From: Edaphobacter modestus
Lineage (GTDB): Bacteria; Acidobacteriota; Terriglobia; Terriglobales; Acidobacteriaceae
Direction of reading: 5' to 3'
Length of the DNA: 64,000 nt
NCBI RefSeq assembly: GCF_004217555.1
Contig: NZ_SHKW01000001.1
Location: forward strand, 4,898,001 to 4,962,000
Part shown: in pieces, positions 16,878 to 28,503 of the stretch
How positions within the stretch are numbered: position 1 is the stretch's first letter
How the letters are laid out: the number at the start of each line of letters is the position of its first letter
Position numbers and translations under genes: made by a program
The notes under the pieces: generated by a model
Database searches by the model: none
Seen by the model: only the letters and a program-made list of their open reading frames with translations
Told to the model about the DNA's origin: nothing

Positions 16878-19751
16878 ATGGCTAAGTCACTCGTGATCGT
16901 AGAGTCGCCGGCAAAGGCGAAGACGATCAATAAATATCTCGGCAGCGACTACGTGGTGGAGGCCTCGCTGGGCCACATCATGGACCTGCCCAAAAACGAC
17001 ATTGGCGTGGAGCTGAAGAGGAGAACCTTCGAGCCGACGCTGATCGTCTCTCCTGGCAAGGAGAAGGTCGTCGACCGCCTGAAGAAGCTGGCGGCGAAGG
17101 CGGATGCCGTCTATCTGGCGCCCGACCCGGACCGCGAGGGCGAGGCAATTGCGGCGCATCTTTCGATGCAGCTGATGCCGGTGATGAAGGACAAGAAGAT
17201 GCTGCGGCGGGTGACCTTTAATGAGATCACCCAGAAGGCTGTAAGGGCCGCGTTCGAGCAGGCTCGCGATGTGGACGAGAATCTGGTGGACGCGCAGCAG
17301 ACGCGCCGGGTTCTGGACCGGCTGGTGGGCTATCAGATCTCTCCTTTGCTGTGGGACAAGGTTCGGCGCGGGTTGAGCGCGGGCCGAGTACAGACCGTGG
17401 CGCTACGGCTGATCGTCGAGCGCGAGCAGGAGATCAACGAATTCAAGCCGGTTGAGTACTGGACGATCGACGCGGATCTTCTGCCCGGAGGGGGCAAGCA
17501 GGGATTCACGGCTCGTTTCGTCGGTGTGAACGGCGTGCCTTCACGTGTGGCCAACGGAGTGGACGCCGATGGCAAGGAGCAGTTTCTTGCGAATGCCCTG
17601 CCGGACCACGATGCGGTGGACGAGGTTGTTGGTGAGCTGAAGAACGCAAAGTGGAGCGTGCGCTCGGTCGAGAAGAAGGAACGCCGGAACAACCCGAAGG
17701 CTCCGTTTACGACCAGCAAGCTTCAGCAGGAGGCCGCGGGACGGCTGGGGTTCAATGTTCGGCGCACGATGGGTGTGGCGCAGCGGCTGTATGAGGGCGT
17801 AGAGATTGGGTCCGAGGGAACGATCGGTCTGATCACGTACATGCGTACCGACTCGACGCGAGTCAGCCCGGATGCGATTGCGGAGGCGCGTGAGTTTATC
17901 GGCAAGCTGGGCAATCAATATCTTCCAGCCAAGCCTAACGAGTATGTCGGCAAGAAGCAGGTACAGGCGCAGGATGCGCACGAGGCGATCCGGCCGACGT
18001 CGGTGGAGTTCACTCCGGATTCGATCCGGCGCTACCTCTCCGACGAGCAGTATCGGCTCTACAAGCTGATCTGGCAACGGTTTGTTTCCAGCCAGATGAC
18101 GCCTGCGGTCTTCGACCAGACGACCGTGGAGATCGAGGCGAAGGCGAAGCTGAGCTATGACTTCCGTGTAAGCGGAAGCGTCCTGAAGTTCGATGGGCAC
18201 CTGAAGTTCGAAGAGGAAGAGAAGCGGGCGCGTCTGGCAGCCAAGGGGAAGGCAGCCAAGGAAGAAAAACAGACGCTGCGCGCTGGGCAGGGCGAGTCCG
18301 AAAAATCTGAGGGAGCTGAGGGAGAGGACGAGACGGAGCGCAGGCTTCCAGAGTTGACTACTGGCGAAGCGTTGAAGCTCGAGAAGCTCGATCCCCAGCA
18401 GAAGTTTACGCAGCCTCCTCCGCGCTACAACGAGGCGAGCCTGGTGAAGACCCTGGAAGAGAAGGGCATCGGACGCCCTTCAACCTATGCGTCCATCATT
18501 AATACGATCCAGGACCGCGATTATGTGAAGAAGATCACGGGACGATTTGTGCCGACCGAGATCGGGATTGTCGTCACCAAGCTGCTGGTGAAGAACTTCC
18601 CTTACATCTTCGACACGCAGTACACGGCTACGCTCGAAGGCGAGCTGGACGCCGTGGAAGATGGGCAGGAGCGCTGGACCGATCTTTTGAATGGCTTCTA
18701 TGACCACTTTGAGAAAGAACTCAAGGTCGCCGAGAAGAGCATGGAAGATATCAAGCGGATGGAGGAGCCGACCACTGAGATCTGCGAGCAGTGCGGCTCT
18801 CCGCTGATTCTGAAATGGGGCAAGTTCGGAAGCTTCTTTTCCTGCTCCAACTTCACCAAGACCAAGCCGATGAATGTTGCGGCAGGGCCGTGGAAGAAGG
18901 ATTCTAAGGCCGTGGTGAAGAAGATCACGTCCGCTTTCACCTTCCCGATGACGGTGAAGGCGATGACGGAAGATGTTACGGACTTCAGCCGTGAAGCGGC
19001 GGATGCGAAGGAGCTTGCTGCCGCAATCAACGAGGCGCAGGGTAAGGGCAAGAAGATCACGGTCGAGACCTTCAGCTGCGACTTCACCAAGGAAAACTAC
19101 GCGGCGAAGCCCGACCTGAGCGCGCCGGGAGCCGACGAGGTCGCGGAAGAAGAGTTCTGCGACAACTGCGGACGCGTCATGGTGCTGCGTAATGGACCGT
19201 GGGGGCCGTTTATGGCGTGCCCCGGCTACAACGAGGATCCACCCTGCAAGACGATTCGCAAGCTGAGCCAGAAGGTGCAGCAGAAGCCTCCGGTGCAGCT
19301 GGAGGAGAGCTGCCCGAAGTGCGCAAAGCCGCTGCTGCTGCGGCATGGGCAGTATGGCGAGTTCATCAGCTGCAGCGGATACCCGAAGTGCAAGTACATC
19401 AAGCAGGAGCTGCTGGAGGTGAAGTGTCCGAAGGATGGCGGCGATATCGCGGTCCGGAAGACGAAGCGCGGCGATGTCTTTTACGGCTGCGTGAACTATC
19501 CCAAGTGCGATTTCGCCTCGAACCAGAAGCTGATCAGCGAGACCTGCCCGAAGTGCGATAGTGCATATCTGCTCGAGGTGGCTAACGACAAGGGAACATT
19601 CTGGGTGTGTCCGAATAACCATGAGGCTCTGCCGAAGCGACGGAAGAAGAAGGGGGACAAGGAAGAAGAAGCAGCTCCGAGTGCCCCGCCGTGCAGCTAC
19701 GAGAAGCTGGTTGCTGATCCCGTGGCGAAGCCTGAAGGCGAAGCGGCCTGA
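16878..19751 (+). CDS. topA: DNA topoisomerase I
   Basis: A 957-aa type IA topoisomerase that relaxes negative supercoils. The Toprim domain begins KSLVIVESPAKAKTINKYLG with APDPDREGEAIAAHL. The active-site tyrosine is Y321 in LITYMRTDSTRVS, and EKGIGRPSTYASIINTIQ is present. A charged insertion lies around residues 445-490. The C-terminus has five zinc-ribbon-like modules. Two carry four cysteines (CDNC...CPGYNEDPPC and CPKC...CSGYPKC); three have lost one (CEQC..., CPKDGGD..., CPKCDSA...). An unrelated segment of about 70 residues separates the first module from the rest. The preceding 281 bases hold no gene. Confidence 0.96.
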   Translation: MAKSLVIVESPAKAKTINKYLGSDYVVEASLGHIMDLPKNDIGVELKRRTFEPTLIVSPGKEKVVDRLKKLAAKADAVYLAPDPDREGEAIAAHLSMQLMPVMKDKKMLRRVTFNEITQKAVRAAFEQARDVDENLVDAQQTRRVLDRLVGYQISPLLWDKVRRGLSAGRVQTVALRLIVEREQEINEFKPVEYWTIDADLLPGGGKQGFTARFVGVNGVPSRVANGVDADGKEQFLANALPDHDAVDEVVGELKNAKWSVRSVEKKERRNNPKAPFTTSKLQQEAAGRLGFNVRRTMGVAQRLYEGVEIGSEGTIGLITYMRTDSTRVSPDAIAEAREFIGKLGNQYLPAKPNEYVGKKQVQAQDAHEAIRPTSVEFTPDSIRRYLSDEQYRLYKLIWQRFVSSQMTPAVFDQTTVEIEAKAKLSYDFRVSGSVLKFDGHLKFEEEEKRARLAAKGKAAKEEKQTLRAGQGESEKSEGAEGEDETERRLPELTTGEALKLEKLDPQQKFTQPPPRYNEASLVKTLEEKGIGRPSTYASIINTIQDRDYVKKITGRFVPTEIGIVVTKLLVKNFPYIFDTQYTATLEGELDAVEDGQERWTDLLNGFYDHFEKELKVAEKSMEDIKRMEEPTTEICEQCGSPLILKWGKFGSFFSCSNFTKTKPMNVAAGPWKKDSKAVVKKITSAFTFPMTVKAMTEDVTDFSREAADAKELAAAINEAQGKGKKITVETFSCDFTKENYAAKPDLSAPGADEVAEEEFCDNCGRVMVLRNGPWGPFMACPGYNEDPPCKTIRKLSQKVQQKPPVQLEESCPKCAKPLLLRHGQYGEFISCSGYPKCKYIKQELLEVKCPKDGGDIAVRKTKRGDVFYGCVNYPKCDFASNQKLISETCPKCDSAYLLEVANDKGTFWVCPNNHEALPKRRKKKGDKEEEAAPSAPPCSYEKLVADPVAKPEGEAA

Positions 19752-19778
19752 CAGCACTTTTAAGAAGAGGAAGAGTGG

Positions 19779-20198
19779 ATGGCGACTGCGTCTGACGCGG
19801 AACTGATATTGAAGCTGTACGAGATGCGTCGTGAGGAAACCCTGCGAAGGTCGCGACGCTTCATGGTCTTCGACTTTCAGCCGAAGACGCTGGAGGAGCT
19901 GCGAGCGGTCTCGCGAGATGTAGGCTCGCAGCACAACGCCGCCTGGAGGCAGGTGCTGGGCTATTGGGAGATGGCAGCCTCGCTGGTGCTCCGCGGCGCG
20001 CTGGACCCGGATCTCTTCTTGGATTCGAACGGCGAAGGCATCCTGATCTACGCCAAGTTCCACCACTTTCACGCGGAGACGGAGAAGCAGTCGGGACATC
20101 CGTTTATGCGGCACACAGCGGCCCTCATCGAACGATTTCCGGAGGCCGCCAGGCTGCACGAAGGATTTCAGCGATCGCTAGGGCTTACGAAGGGATAA
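19779..20198 (+). CDS. Conserved hypothetical protein, helical
   Basis: A 139-aa protein, not recognised. It begins MATASDAELILKLYEMRREE, is largely helical by composition and has no signal peptide or membrane segment. A W-rich middle (WRQVLGYWEMAASLVL) and a His-rich stretch (KFHHFHAE) stand out. It starts 27 bases after topA and ends just before a terminator, so it is probably cotranscribed with topA. Codon use is like its neighbours, which supports a real gene. Confidence 0.75.
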   Translation: MATASDAELILKLYEMRREETLRRSRRFMVFDFQPKTLEELRAVSRDVGSQHNAAWRQVLGYWEMAASLVLRGALDPDLFLDSNGEGILIYAKFHHFHAETEKQSGHPFMRHTAALIERFPEAARLHEGFQRSLGLTKG

Positions 20199-20201
20199 CC
20201 G

Positions 20202-20225
20202 GCGGTATACCGCTTTTTCTTTTTT
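20202..20225 (+). terminator. Rho-independent terminator of the topA transcript
   Basis: A perfect palindrome GCGGTATACCGC (20202-20213) is followed by TTTTTCTTTTTT. The stem is short but the T-tract is strong. Confidence 0.75.
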
Positions 20226-20242
20226 GCATCATTTCTGTTACA

Positions 20243-20255
20243 ACTACTCAGTAGT
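20243..20255. promoter_or_regulatory. Operator-like inverted repeat before the DUF427 gene
   Basis: ACTACT-C-AGTAGT is a perfect 6-bp inverted repeat with a one-base centre, 82 bases upstream of the DUF427 start. It resembles TACTxx-type dyads bound by BlaI/CopY-family repressors, but no such regulator lies nearby. It is too short to be sure of. Confidence 0.35.
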
Positions 20256-20337
20256 AGTCTATGGGGTCTGGTGTACTGTGCCGCCCACTAAATTGGGCAG
20301 CGTTGCTGTAAATTATTGAAAAGACGGGTTGCAGACT

Positions 20338-20622
20338 ATGGCGAAGGCAGTTTGGAATGGGCAGGTTCTGGCCGAGAGTGAGACCTACGAGACAGTTGAA
20401 GGGAACATCTATTTTCCCGACGAATCGGTCAAACGCGAGTTCCTGAGGCCAAGTTCGACGACCTCAAGCTGTCCATGGAAGGGCCAGGCTCGTTATTACA
20501 CGATCCTGGTCGACGGGCAGGAGAATCAGGACGCAGCGTGGTATTACCCCGACCCCAAGCCTGCCGCCCGAAACGTGAAACACCATACCGCCTTCTGGCG
20601 GGGTGTGGAAGTGACGAAGTAG
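20338..20622 (+). CDS. DUF427 family protein
   Basis: A 94-aa protein with the full family pattern: AVWNGQVLAES, a VEGNIYFPDESV segment, CPWKGQARYY, AWYYPDPKPAA and HTAFWRGVEV. The fold is a small beta-barrel; the family function is unknown. The ATG at 20338 opens directly into the conserved region; a TTG three codons upstream is possible. Confidence 0.88.
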   Translation: MAKAVWNGQVLAESETYETVEGNIYFPDESVKREFLRPSSTTSSCPWKGQARYYTILVDGQENQDAAWYYPDPKPAARNVKHHTAFWRGVEVTK

Positions 20623-20744
20623 TTCTTCCGAGCAAACGCATCTACATTTTAGTCCGTTAAGTTCTGGACGGATCGTGTCCTGTGGTGCTCCTCCGTTTAC
20701 GCCTGCGGCGAAGGATGCAGCCCTGCCCCGAGTATTGTTAGGGG

Positions 20745-22244
20745 ATGGGCAGAACTTCGCACCGCGCAGATACGTATTCAGATAGAGAAGAGACAACCCT
20801 GGATCCCGCAAATGAGAAGGAATGGGCCGCGCTCCGGGCGCTTGGCCATCGGATGGTCGATGGAATCTTCGACCATCTGCAGGGAAGACGAGAGCAGCCC
20901 GTGTGGCAGCGACTCCCGGCGAAGACACGACAGGCCATCGAGCAGGAGCCGGTCCCGCGCACGGGCGAAGGGGCCATGGCGGCTTATGAGAGCTTCCTGC
21001 GGGACGTGTTGCCGTACGGAATCGGGAATACGCATCCCCGTTTCTGGGGCTGGGTCATGGGCAATGGGACTGCGGAGGGCGTACTGGCGGAGATGCTGGC
21101 CGCTGGCATGAATCCTAACGTAGGGGGATTCGATGACTCCGCAACGCTGATCGAGGAGCAGGTGATTCGCTGGATGGCCGGATTGATGGGGATGCCTGTC
21201 GGGACCAGCGGCCTGCTGATGAGCGGCGGCACGATGGCGAATCTGATCGGGCTGGCGGTGGGCCGGCACGCAAAGGCCGGCTTCGACGTGCGTGCCGAGG
21301 GTCTGCTGGGAGGACCCAGGCTGCGGGTGTACTGCTCGAGTGAAGCGCATAGCTGGCTGAAGAAGGCAATGGAGCTGATGGGGATGGGACGGGCGGCTCT
21401 GTGCGTGGTTGAAGTCGACTCGGAATACCGGATGAAGCTCGAGCAGCTGCGGCAGGCGATCGCCGCGGATCGCGGGGCTGGCCTCCTGCCTCTCTGCGTG
21501 GTGGCTACAGCGGGAACGGTGAACACCGGGGCCACGGATGATCTCCCGGCAATTGCGGATCTATGCGCTCAAGAGAATCTCTGGTTTCACGTAGACGGCG
21601 CCTTTGGCGCTCCCGCGTACTGGTCCGAGAAGCTGCGGCCCCTGGTACGGGGAATCGAACGGGCCGACTCGCTGGCGTTCGATCTGCACAAGTGGGGCTA
21701 CATGCCCTACGACATCGGCTGTGTGCTGGTGCGGGATGCAGAGGGCCATAAGGCCGCATTTGCCACGGGAGCCAGCTATCTGACCGCGATGGAACGAGGG
21801 CCGGCCGCGGGGGGACTGCGTTTTGCCGATCGCGGTATCGAGCTGTCGCGAGGGTTCAGGGCTTTGAAGGCGTGGATGAGCCTGAAGGCGCGGGGAGTGG
21901 ACGCGATAGCGGCCGCCATCGAACAGAACGTAGAGCAGGCGCGATACCTGGTGTCGCTGGTGAAGGCCTGCCCTGAGCTTGAGCTGGCAGCCGAGGCTCC
22001 CTTGAATATTGTTTGTCTCCGGTATGCCGGCGCGAACGACACGGAGAACAGCGAGATACTCATGCGGTTGCAGGAGAGTGGGATCGCCGTTCCGTCGGGA
22101 ACAATGCTCGATGGCCGGTTTGCGATTCGCGTGGCAATCTCAAATCACAGATCGCGACGAAGCGACTTCGATCTGCTGGTCGATTCAGTGAAGCAGATTG
22201 GGCGGGATGTGACTAAAACGACAAGCAGCGCCGTGCTAAGTTGA
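20745..22244 (+). CDS. PLP-dependent group II amino-acid decarboxylase
   Basis: A 499-aa enzyme of the aromatic-amino-acid/glutamate decarboxylase group. The cofactor lysine is K316 in SLAFDLHKWGYMPYDIG. Other motifs are NTHPRFWGWVMGNG, LMSGGTMANLIGL, the CSSEAHSWLKKAMELMG substrate-side segment and FHVDGAFGAPA (aspartate contacting the pyridine nitrogen). The family releases CO2 from amino acids such as tryptophan, tyrosine, DOPA or glutamate; the substrate cannot be told. It converges with the histidine kinase gene. Confidence 0.88.
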   Translation: MGRTSHRADTYSDREETTLDPANEKEWAALRALGHRMVDGIFDHLQGRREQPVWQRLPAKTRQAIEQEPVPRTGEGAMAAYESFLRDVLPYGIGNTHPRFWGWVMGNGTAEGVLAEMLAAGMNPNVGGFDDSATLIEEQVIRWMAGLMGMPVGTSGLLMSGGTMANLIGLAVGRHAKAGFDVRAEGLLGGPRLRVYCSSEAHSWLKKAMELMGMGRAALCVVEVDSEYRMKLEQLRQAIAADRGAGLLPLCVVATAGTVNTGATDDLPAIADLCAQENLWFHVDGAFGAPAYWSEKLRPLVRGIERADSLAFDLHKWGYMPYDIGCVLVRDAEGHKAAFATGASYLTAMERGPAAGGLRFADRGIELSRGFRALKAWMSLKARGVDAIAAAIEQNVEQARYLVSLVKACPELELAAEAPLNIVCLRYAGANDTENSEILMRLQESGIAVPSGTMLDGRFAIRVAISNHRSRRSDFDLLVDSVKQIGRDVTKTTSSAVLS

Positions 22245-22274
22245 TTGCGGCTGTTTGCTTCGGCGCTGCTGCGG

Positions 22275-23771
22275 TTAGTAAGTCTGGGCTTGTTCCAGCG
22301 GCAGTCTAACCTGGAAGCAGGTAGCTCCGGGTTTCGAATCCACGTGGATGTAGCCGGAGTGACGCTCGAGGATGCGCTGCGCGGTATCGAGTCCGAGCCC
22401 TAGGCCGCGGCCGGGGGCCTTGGTGGTGTAGAACGGTTCGAAGATGCGGCTCTTGAGTTCCGGATCGATGCCGGGGCCAGTATCCCATACCTCGACGAAG
22501 GCCATCCGTCCCTGCAACCGTGCACAGACCCGAAGCGTTCCCTGGTCTTTCATCGCATCCAGCGCGTTCTCGATCAACGCGGTCCATACCTGGTTGAGCT
22601 CGCGTCCGTAGCCGGCGACCGGAGGAAGTGCGGGATCGAAATCCGTTACAACGGACACATGCTGCAGGCGCGACTTGAACATGGCGAGAGTGTTCTCGAG
22701 CGACTGTGCCAGGTCGATGTCCTGGATCGGCGCCTGGTCCATGTACGAGTAGTCCTTGATGGCGCGGATAAGGTCGAAGATGCGTACCGTCGAGTTGACC
22801 ACGGTCTCTGCCATGCGTTCGACGCGGAGGGAGCTGGCGAAGGTGGCTACTGCGACCGGAAGCGCCTCGGAGGTGACGAGGCCGGCAAGCTCGTCGAGCT
22901 GAGCGGAGGCGATGCCGGTTTCGGCCAGCGACGGAGCGATGGCCCAGGGATTCGGGACGTTGTGGCCTTCGAGCCAGCCGAGCAGATCGACCTCGCGATC
23001 GCTGATAGCCAGCGCATCCGGAGACCTGCCGTTCGCAGCCTCGTGTTCCCCGAGCGTGGAGCGCGTACGCGCCACCCAGGAGCGGTACTGCGACGTGTGC
23101 GTATCGGAGAGGCAGAGATTGCCAAGACGATACTTCTGGTCGCCGTACTGCCGCAGCTCGGAGAAGAGGCTGGAGGCGGAGCGCTGGGCAGCGGAGGCCG
23201 GATTATTCAACTCGTGGGCCAGGTTCGCCGCAAGCTTGCCCAGAGCGGCGAGTTTTTCCGCCTGCTGCTCCATGCGTGTGACCTCGCGCACGCGATCCAT
23301 CATGGTGGAGACACAGCGCTGCGTCATGGAAGGGATCGCCGCGAGCATCTCGGGAAAGCGATCTTCATGGATGTCGAGCAACCAGCCTGGGCCCACGAGG
23401 TAACCTTCGCCGCCGTAGACTTTCATGCGCGAAAAGGGCAGCTTAGCGGTCATCTGGCCGGCGCGGCCGATCCACAGCGCCATTGGGCCGGCATTGTGGC
23501 GGCGCACGTGCACCTCACCCTTGAGGATGAAGACCATGCGATCGCAGGGGCTGCCTTCGGCGAATGCCATGGCTCCGTCGTCACCGACGCGTTCGGTGCC
23601 GTGAGTGGCGAACCAGAGGTACTCCTCTTCGTTGAGACCGTCGAGTGCAGAGATAGTACGCAGCGCCGCGATGATCTCTGATTGCGGCGTCGGGTGTGTG
23701 GGAGGAGCGATGAACACCTGGAGCCCGAGCTGCTGGGGAAGTAGAGCTTCGTAACTGCTTGGGGCGGCCAT
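22275..23771 (-). CDS. Histidine kinase with N-terminal cyclic-nucleotide-binding domain
   Basis: A 498-aa cytoplasmic sensor kinase. Residues ~40-150 form a cNMP-binding (CRP/FNR-like) fold, with EGSPCDRMVFILKGEVHVRR and an SRMKVYGGEGYLVGPGWLLD segment. The phospho-accepting histidine is H186 in NLAHELNNPASAAQRS. The ATPase domain has the N-box ALIENALDAM, the G1 box DTGPGIDPE and GLGLGLDTAQRIL. No membrane helix or receiver domain is seen and no response regulator is adjacent. The start is an ATG behind GGAGA; the frame stays open 47 codons further upstream. Confidence 0.88.
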   Translation of the reverse strand: MAAPSSYEALLPQQLGLQVFIAPPTHPTPQSEIIAALRTISALDGLNEEEYLWFATHGTERVGDDGAMAFAEGSPCDRMVFILKGEVHVRRHNAGPMALWIGRAGQMTAKLPFSRMKVYGGEGYLVGPGWLLDIHEDRFPEMLAAIPSMTQRCVSTMMDRVREVTRMEQQAEKLAALGKLAANLAHELNNPASAAQRSASSLFSELRQYGDQKYRLGNLCLSDTHTSQYRSWVARTRSTLGEHEAANGRSPDALAISDREVDLLGWLEGHNVPNPWAIAPSLAETGIASAQLDELAGLVTSEALPVAVATFASSLRVERMAETVVNSTVRIFDLIRAIKDYSYMDQAPIQDIDLAQSLENTLAMFKSRLQHVSVVTDFDPALPPVAGYGRELNQVWTALIENALDAMKDQGTLRVCARLQGRMAFVEVWDTGPGIDPELKSRIFEPFYTTKAPGRGLGLGLDTAQRILERHSGYIHVDSKPGATCFQVRLPLEQAQTY

Positions 23772-23903
23772 GAGGCGAATCTCCTTCTGCCGTCGTGGGC
23801 AGGAAAACAAGAAACGGCGACTCTTGCTCCATTGTGACAGGTTTGCAAACAGGGGAGGAGCAAAGATGCGGAGGAATTCTCCGGGTTTTGTGACGAAAGG
23901 AAA

Positions 23904-23928
23904 CGGCGGCACCCTTAGGATGCCGCCG
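23904..23928 (-). terminator. Terminator at the end of the ilv/leu operon
   Basis: CGGCGGCA at 23904-23911 pairs with TGCCGCCG at 23921-23928, and the stem can extend into the loop. On the minus strand it is followed by TTTCCTTTC. It lies 24 bases past the ilvC stop. Confidence 0.75.
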
Positions 23929-23951
23929 TACCTCGTTTCGATGAAGAAAAG

Positions 23952-24977
<1,026 letters not shown>

Positions 24978-25028
24978 TGCTTTGTCTTCTTCCTTTTCGT
25001 TGTTTCGTTAATCGTAAATGGAGAGTGA

Positions 25029-25646
25029 TTACGCGTCGTCTTCGGCGAACTGGTTAGGGAGATCGTCGGCTTCCGGGCGATCCGGGAAGGCCAGCGGAGT
25101 CTCTTCAGAGGTCTTGGTGCCGAGGGCTTTGAGCACGCGGCTGGTGTGGTGGCCGCGACGCATGGCCATACGGCCGGTGCGGGAGACCTCGAGAACTTCG
25201 AATGAGGATTCGCGCAGGACCTGGAGGAGGCCTTCGATCTTGCTGGCGGCTCCGGTCATCTCGAGCATGATGGACTCGGGCGCGAGATCGACGACGCGAG
25301 CGCGGAAGACATTCGCGAGCTCGAAGATCTGCGAGCGCGAGTGCTGGCCATGCGGAGAGTTGGGGCCGGCAGCGACCTTGATGAGGCAGAGCTCGCGGAT
25401 GACCGCTTCGCTGCGGCCAAGCTCATCGACATCGCGAGTGATCTCAAGCTTGTAAAGAGAGGCGCGGACACGGTCTGCGGCGTGCTCGGGTGCGTCGCAG
25501 ACGATGGTCATGCGCGAGATCCCCTCGCGTTCGCTTTCGCCCACGGTAAGTGAAACGATGTTGACGTTGAGGCGGCGGAAGAGCGAGGCGACCCGTGTGA
25601 GCACGCCGGGCTTGTCGTCTACGAGAGCTACAAAGGTGTGAAGCAT
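25029..25646 (-). CDS. ilvN: Acetolactate synthase regulatory small subunit
   Basis: A 205-aa regulatory partner of IlvB that confers valine feedback. The N-terminal ACT domain is HTFVALVDDKPGVLTRVASLFRRLNVNIVSL in outline, and the C-terminal domain includes PESIMLEMTGAASKIEGLLQ. It is somewhat longer than the usual ~165 aa because of an acidic tail. Its start lies 3 bases after the glycosyltransferase stop, so its translation depends on that inserted gene rather than directly on ilvB. Confidence 0.95.
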   Translation of the reverse strand: MLHTFVALVDDKPGVLTRVASLFRRLNVNIVSLTVGESEREGISRMTIVCDAPEHAADRVRASLYKLEITRDVDELGRSEAVIRELCLIKVAAGPNSPHGQHSRSQIFELANVFRARVVDLAPESIMLEMTGAASKIEGLLQVLRESSFEVLEVSRTGRMAMRRGHHTSRVLKALGTKTSEETPLAFPDRPEADDLPNQFAEDDA

Positions 25647-25649
25647 TCG

Positions 25650-26597
25650 TTACGTCCTTATCAGGCTGTCGTCTGAAGTTGAACTGCGTGATGAGTCAGG
25701 GGCTGCGGTGGCGACGCGCTTCCACGAGGAAGGCAGAAGATCGGTGTGCGGAACATTGGGATCGAGCCAGCGGTCGGGGACGAGGACGACCTTGTCGGGA
25801 TCTGGGTTGAGCCATGCTCCCCACCAGGAGAAGCTGCTGTTGGCGATGATGTGGTGGCGGCAGGAGGACATGAGCCGGAGATCTTCGTGCGCCTCGGTCT
25901 GGCTGTTGTGGCCGACGAAGACATAGCGTGGGCCTGCAGGAAAATTCTCGCGGCAGAAAGCGATGTCGTCGGAGAAGACGAAGAACGTTGGGTCAGATAC
26001 GTGCTCGCGGATGGCCGCAATGGCATTTTGGTAGTAGGTGATGGGCATTGCGTCGCGGCCACTGTAGATGGTGGTGTAATCGCCGCGCCGTACGTGGAGC
26101 GATACCGGAGACTCGCACGCGCGAATCTGATTCAGCGTCTCGATGTTCTTGCCTGTAGGAGCATCCCGAAGCGCGAGCTCGCTCCGTAGCTGCTGCTCGA
26201 TGGTCTTCGCATACTGATGCGCCTGAAAGTAGCCGTCGACGTAAATGTTCCTGGTGGTCGAAGTCACGGGAAGCTCCGGAACGAAGAGCCAGTCGGTGCG
26301 GAAGTCCGGCTTGTAGCGATGGGTGCCGGAAAGAAGACGCGCAGGTATGGAGATGGGATCTTTATAGGAGGCCGTCGAGCAGAGCAGGCGATCCCATCCG
26401 TTCCGTTGCCGCACCGGTGTGGTGATGCGGAACTTCGAAAGCAGAAAGGGACGTGGATGACCGAACGACACGGCGCGCTCCTCTGATTCACGGATAATCT
26501 CCAGCGTGGCTGCGTGCTTATGGGAAAAGTAGAGACCCGCAGCATACTGGAACAGTTGATTCCCAAGGCCAGACTTCTGTTGAAGCACGATCTTCAT
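25650..26597 (-). CDS. Family 11 glycosyltransferase (alpha-1,2-fucosyltransferase type)
   Basis: A 315-aa enzyme with GT11 motifs: KSGLGNQLFQYAAGLYFSHK at the N-terminus, SLHVRRGDY in the middle (the HxRRGD donor-site motif) and HHIIANSSFSWWGAWLNP near the end. The family transfers fucose (or a similar sugar) from a nucleotide donor to glycans such as O-antigen. It has no relation to amino-acid synthesis, yet it lies between ilvB and ilvN on the same strand, 3 bases before ilvN. The 103 bases before it are AT-rich, which suggests an insertion. Acceptor and donor are unknown. Confidence 0.9.
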   Translation of the reverse strand: MKIVLQQKSGLGNQLFQYAAGLYFSHKHAATLEIIRESEERAVSFGHPRPFLLSKFRITTPVRQRNGWDRLLCSTASYKDPISIPARLLSGTHRYKPDFRTDWLFVPELPVTSTTRNIYVDGYFQAHQYAKTIEQQLRSELALRDAPTGKNIETLNQIRACESPVSLHVRRGDYTTIYSGRDAMPITYYQNAIAAIREHVSDPTFFVFSDDIAFCRENFPAGPRYVFVGHNSQTEAHEDLRLMSSCRHHIIANSSFSWWGAWLNPDPDKVVLVPDRWLDPNVPHTDLLPSSWKRVATAAPDSSRSSTSDDSLIRT

Positions 26598-26700
26598 GCA
26601 AGGCTCTTTCCAATAAAAGATTTCAATCTACAGAGTTGCAATAAAGCTCGATATTGGAGCGAGTGCCTTCAGATCGAACTGTTCCAGTTTCATCTTCTTC

Positions 26701-28479
<1,779 letters not shown>

Positions 28480-28503
28480 ACATGCTCCATTCGCCATCGA
28501 GGA

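Noticed and set aside
18480..20159. 559-codon minus-strand frame opposite topA
   Set aside because: Antisense of the topA zinc-ribbon region; no domain of its own.
22659..23681. 340-codon plus-strand frame opposite the cNMP-sensing histidine kinase
   Set aside because: Antisense shadow; the kinase motifs on the other strand are unambiguous.
20745..23771. Decarboxylase plus cNMP-sensing kinase considered as a functional pair
   Set aside because: The genes are convergent rather than cotranscribed, and nothing in the sequence links them.
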